A stretch of 64,000 nucleotides of DNA from Bryobacterales bacterium (GTDB lineage: Bacteria; Acidobacteriota; Terriglobia; Bryobacterales; UBA6623): the NCBI GenBank assembly GCA_026713545.1, contig JAPOOG010000052.1, positions 17,213-81,212 of the forward strand. The letters are read 5' to 3'. The translations under genes and the position numbers were made by a program. A model generated the notes under the pieces. It saw only the letters and a program-made list of their open reading frames with translations, searched no databases and was not told where the DNA came from. This document shows, one piece after another, positions 61,947 to 64,000 of this stretch (position 1 is its first letter; each line of letters starts with the position of its first letter).

Positions 61947-62817
61947 ATTGCCTCCTGAGAACGAAGCAGCGAAGTCAAACGACGCACACGCGCGTTCGGC
62001 ATGGGAGCACGTCCAATTGGCGCGGCATCCCAAAAGGCCTCACTCGATGGACTATATCGAGCGGGTCTTCTCCGACTTTCAGGAAATTCACGGCGACCGC
62101 CTTTTTGCCGATGACCCGGCCATCGTCTGCGGCTACGCGATGTTTCGCGGCAGGCCGGTTGTCGTGATCGGGCAGCAGAAGGGCCGTGACACGAAGCAGA
62201 AGCTTTACCGCAACTTCGGAATGCCGAAGCCGGAAGGCTACCGCAAGGCTCTGCGTGTCATGCGGCTGGCGGCCAAGTTCAAGCGGCCGATCTTTACCCT
62301 GCTCGATACGCCGGGCGCCTATCCGGGGGTGCACGCCGAAGAGCGTGGGCAGGCTGAAGCCATCGCTCGGAACCTCCACGCGATGGCCGGGTTGCCGGTG
62401 CCGTTCATCGTCGTCTGCATTGGTGAAGGCGGCAGCGGCGGTGCGCTCGCGCTCGGCGTGGGGAACCGCGTCCTGATGTTCGAGAATGCCGTGTACAGCG
62501 TGATCTCGCCGGAGAGCTGCGCGGCGATCGTGTGGCGGGACTCCGGAGAGGCCGAAAAGGCCGCCGAGGCGCTGAAATTGACGAGCGGCGATCTCCTGCG
62601 TTTCGGCCTCATTGACGAGATCATCGCCGAGCCGGCCGAGGGCGCCCACGCCGACTACGACGCAGCCGCTATGGCATTGGGCGACTCGCTGCACCGCCAC
62701 CTCGAATCCTTGTCGGGCCTGACGGCCGAGCAGCTCGTCGAAGATCGCTACGAGAAGTTCCGCTTCATGGGGAGTTTTTTTGAAGGCGGCGAGCAACCCC
62801 GCGACCCGTCAAAGTAG
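61921..62817 (+). CDS. accA: Acetyl-CoA carboxylase carboxyltransferase subunit alpha (short N-terminus)
   Basis: A 298-residue subunit that, with AccD, transfers the carboxyl group from biotin to acetyl-CoA for fatty-acid synthesis. Conserved parts: [43 protein letters not shown] in parts, [19 protein letters not shown], and [19 protein letters not shown] with the oxyanion glycines. The ARHP block is near residue 34 instead of about 80 in E. coli, so the N-terminal helical region is shorter by roughly 45-50 residues. The only upstream start is TTG 61921, within F3 copy 2, with no Shine-Dalgarno. The repeats F2 and F3 fill the whole dnaE-accA gap. Confidence 0.92.
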   Translation: MAAKKKTRPLPPENEAAKSNDAHARSAWEHVQLARHPKRPHSMDYIERVFSDFQEIHGDRLFADDPAIVCGYAMFRGRPVVVIGQQKGRDTKQKLYRNFGMPKPEGYRKALRVMRLAAKFKRPIFTLLDTPGAYPGVHAEERGQAEAIARNLHAMAGLPVPFIVVCIGEGGSGGALALGVGNRVLMFENAVYSVISPESCAAIVWRDSGEAEKAAEALKLTSGDLLRFGLIDEIIAEPAEGAHADYDAAAMALGDSLHRHLESLSGLTAEQLVEDRYEKFRFMGSFFEGGEQPRDPSK

Positions 62818-62841
62818 ATCTTCCAGCCGACTGCGTCCATG

Positions 62842-63127
62842 AGCAGCCCGTGGTAAAAGTCCCGTGGTACGAAGGAAAAAGCGCGGCGGGCTCCTGTGGG
62901 CGTTTGGCGCGGAGAGAGGCGGATGGCGGTCCGGGTGAGCTCCTCCTCGCGAAGGAAAAGCGAACGACAAGGCCGACGAACGCAAATGTCCGTCGCCCAA
63001 GGGGTTACGCGCCATTTCGGCTTGGCTGCGCGGAGAGCGCGGCGCCGCGTTCCTGGAACGGCCAGGCGTTACGCCATCGGCCCCGGGGCGCGTAACGCCG
63101 CCCGCGTGACTTTTGCCACGGGCTGCT
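62842..63127. repeat. 286-bp element with 20-bp terminal inverted repeats
   Basis: AGCAGCCCGTGGTAAAAGTC at 62842-62861 and its complement with one mismatch at 63108-63127 (GACTTTTGCCACGGGCTGCT). The inside is non-coding, with an inner inverted pair GTTACGCGCC/GGCGCGTAAC near 63002 and 63087. F1 copy 14 starts three bases after its right end. No second copy is seen in the window. Confidence 0.7.
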
Positions 63128-63129
63128 GA

Positions 63130-63368
63130 CCTGCATGTCTCACCACGTGGCGAGGTGAAGTGCCTGGGAGGGCCGTCACGACGAGGCGCGAACCGCTTGG
63201 CGTGCGCGCGGGTTGCGGCCTGATCGCCTCCTTCGGCCCTAGGGTCACGAAACACGAAACACGGGGTTTTTGAGACACGGCCTTGAAGCAAGCTGTCTTG
63301 GAGCAACAGCCGTACCGCCTGCTTGGGTTTTTGGGTCACGTATCACGAAACACGAAACACGGCCTTTT
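63130..63368 (+). repeat. F1 repeat, copy 14 (right end missing)
   Basis: Left end CCTGCATGTCTCACCAC after CTGA. Type-II blocks and CACGAAACACGAAACACGG are present up to the TAA stop of the MscS gene (63367-63369, minus strand), which lies in the final GGCCTTTTAG. Confidence 0.8.
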
Positions 63369-64000
63369 AGACCCCGCCGGCGCCCATCGAAGCCCGGACG
63401 TCTTCACCGGTCGGGTTTTGGAATGGCCGCAACTCGAACTCCGGCAGGGACGCCAGGATGTGGTCGAAGATGTCCGACTGAATCCCCTCGTAGTTCACCC
63501 AGGCCTGGACGTTGCTGAAGAGGTAGATCTCCAGAGGCAGGCCGTTGTCGCTGGGGGGCAGTTGGCGCACCATCAACGTCATCTCCTGGTGGACCTTCGG
63601 GTGCGACCGGAGATAAGCGACCAGGTAGGCCCGGAATGTGCCGAGGTTGGTCATTCGGCGGCCGTTGACGAGAACGCTTTCGTCGATGTCGTTCTTCTGG
63701 TTGTATGAAGCGAGCTCCTTTTTCTTGCGTGTGATGTAGTCCTTGAGCATCTGGATCCGCTCGAAGCGCTCGATCATCTCATTGCTGCAGAACTTGACGC
63801 TCGTCATGTCGATCGGGATGGCGCGCTTGATGCGCCGGCCGCCGGATTCGGACATGCCGCGCCAGTTCTTGAAGGAATCGGAGATGAGGGCGTAGGTGGG
63901 AATCGTCGTGATGGTCTTGTCGAAGTTCTGGACCTTGACGGTATTGAGCGTGATTTCCATTACGTCCCCGTCGGCGCCGTACTTGGGCATCTCGATCCAG
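63367..64000 (-). CDS. MscS family mechanosensitive channel, YbdG-like (C-terminal part)
   Basis: The frame runs off the right edge; about 210 residues are visible. It starts [21 protein letters not shown], then [20 protein letters not shown] and [20 protein letters not shown], which are close to E. coli YbdG and lie in the beta domain after the pore helix. The C-terminal part ([47 protein letters not shown]) is the alpha-beta cytosolic vestibule. The channel releases solutes on osmotic downshock. The pore helices lie outside the window. The TAA stop lies in the degenerate end of F1 copy 14. Confidence 0.93.
   Translation of the reverse strand, partial: WIEMPKYGADGDVMEITLNTVKVQNFDKTITTIPTYALISDSFKNWRGMSESGGRRIKRAIPIDMTSVKFCSNEMIERFERIQMLKDYITRKKKELASYNQKNDIDESVLVNGRRMTNLGTFRAYLVAYLRSHPKVHQEMTLMVRQLPPSDNGLPLEIYLFSNVQAWVNYEGIQSDIFDHILASLPEFELRPFQNPTGEDVRASMGAGGV

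Noticed and set aside
62850..63129. Short plus-strand frames inside the 286-bp element
   Set aside because: They are Arg-rich and terminate in the inverted end; the inverted-repeat structure explains the sequence better.
35467..63360. CACGAAACACGAATCACG tracts as CRISPR-like arrays
   Set aside because: Units are only 7-9 bp and contiguous, there are no spacers, and they are internal parts of F1 elements. No cas gene is present.
1..64000. tRNA, rRNA or transposase genes
   Set aside because: No cloverleaf-like T-arm context, rRNA-like stretch or transposase or integrase motif was noticed on either strand.

Overview
The window looks like chromosomal DNA of an Acidobacteriota bacterium, probably near Bryobacterales/Solibacter. 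This is an inference from several features taken together: two Oar-like TonB-dependent receptors with an N-terminal carboxypeptidase-regulatory-like domain, DUF1549/DUF1553 and DUF1501 proteins, a DUF3604 protein, an Hfq with a long basic N-terminal extension, and high G+C by eye. No rRNA, tRNA, CRISPR array, transposase, integrase or phage gene was found.

Layout. 0-5.7 kb: the 5' part of a TonB receptor gene, then a four-gene MacAB-like export operon on the minus strand. 5.8-11.2 kb: a YjbQ-family gene, a lipoprotein with an HExxH motif, a Uma2 nuclease-like gene and a large c-type-heme/DUF1549/LamG/DUF1553 protein. 11.5-21.8 kb: KefB-type antiporter, left-handed beta-helix protein, sodium:solute symporter with a small partner, GNAT, PMT-family glycosyltransferase, lipoprotein cyclophilin, YggS. 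21.8-24.3 kb: tmk-holB, then hfq. 24.3-30 kb: MFS and SLC13 transporters and a radical SAM/B12 protein. 30-39.3 kb: secreted or surface catabolism (DUF3604, alpha/beta hydrolase, DUF1501 with DUF1549/DUF1553). 39.4-41.6 kb: metX-metW. 41.6-45.2 kb: a small gene carrying an in-frame repeat, a processive GT2 and a GT87-like enzyme. 45.5-57.3 kb: HtrA protease, M20 peptidase, thiol peroxidase, complete TonB receptor, CPA2 antiporter, gamma-glutamyltransferase. 58.3-64 kb: dnaE, accA and the C-terminal part of a YbdG-like MscS channel.

The most unusual content is a set of dispersed, non-coding, palindromic-ended repeats. Family F1 (about 150-270 bp, ends CCTGCATTTCTCACCAC and its complement) has about 15 recognisable copies plus fragments. 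It lies mostly between genes, and all but one of the directional copies point the same way. Its outermost triplet is usually TAG, TGA or TAA and repeatedly serves as the stop codon of the adjacent gene. One F1 copy is inserted in frame (exactly 180 bp) inside a small protein gene, which recalls Rickettsia palindromic elements. Family F2 (about 75-90 bp, GAAACATCC...GGATGTTTC hairpin) has four copies, each at a gene's stop codon. A third 70-bp repeat (F3, two copies) overlaps the start of a short AccA, and a 286-bp element with 20-bp inverted ends lies beyond accA. F1 and F2 together fill the gaps between two convergent gene pairs. No autonomous mobiliser is present in the window.

A second theme is -10 boxes placed 6-12 nt upstream of start codons (GNAT, tmk, metW, dnaE), which suggests leaderless or nearly leaderless transcripts.
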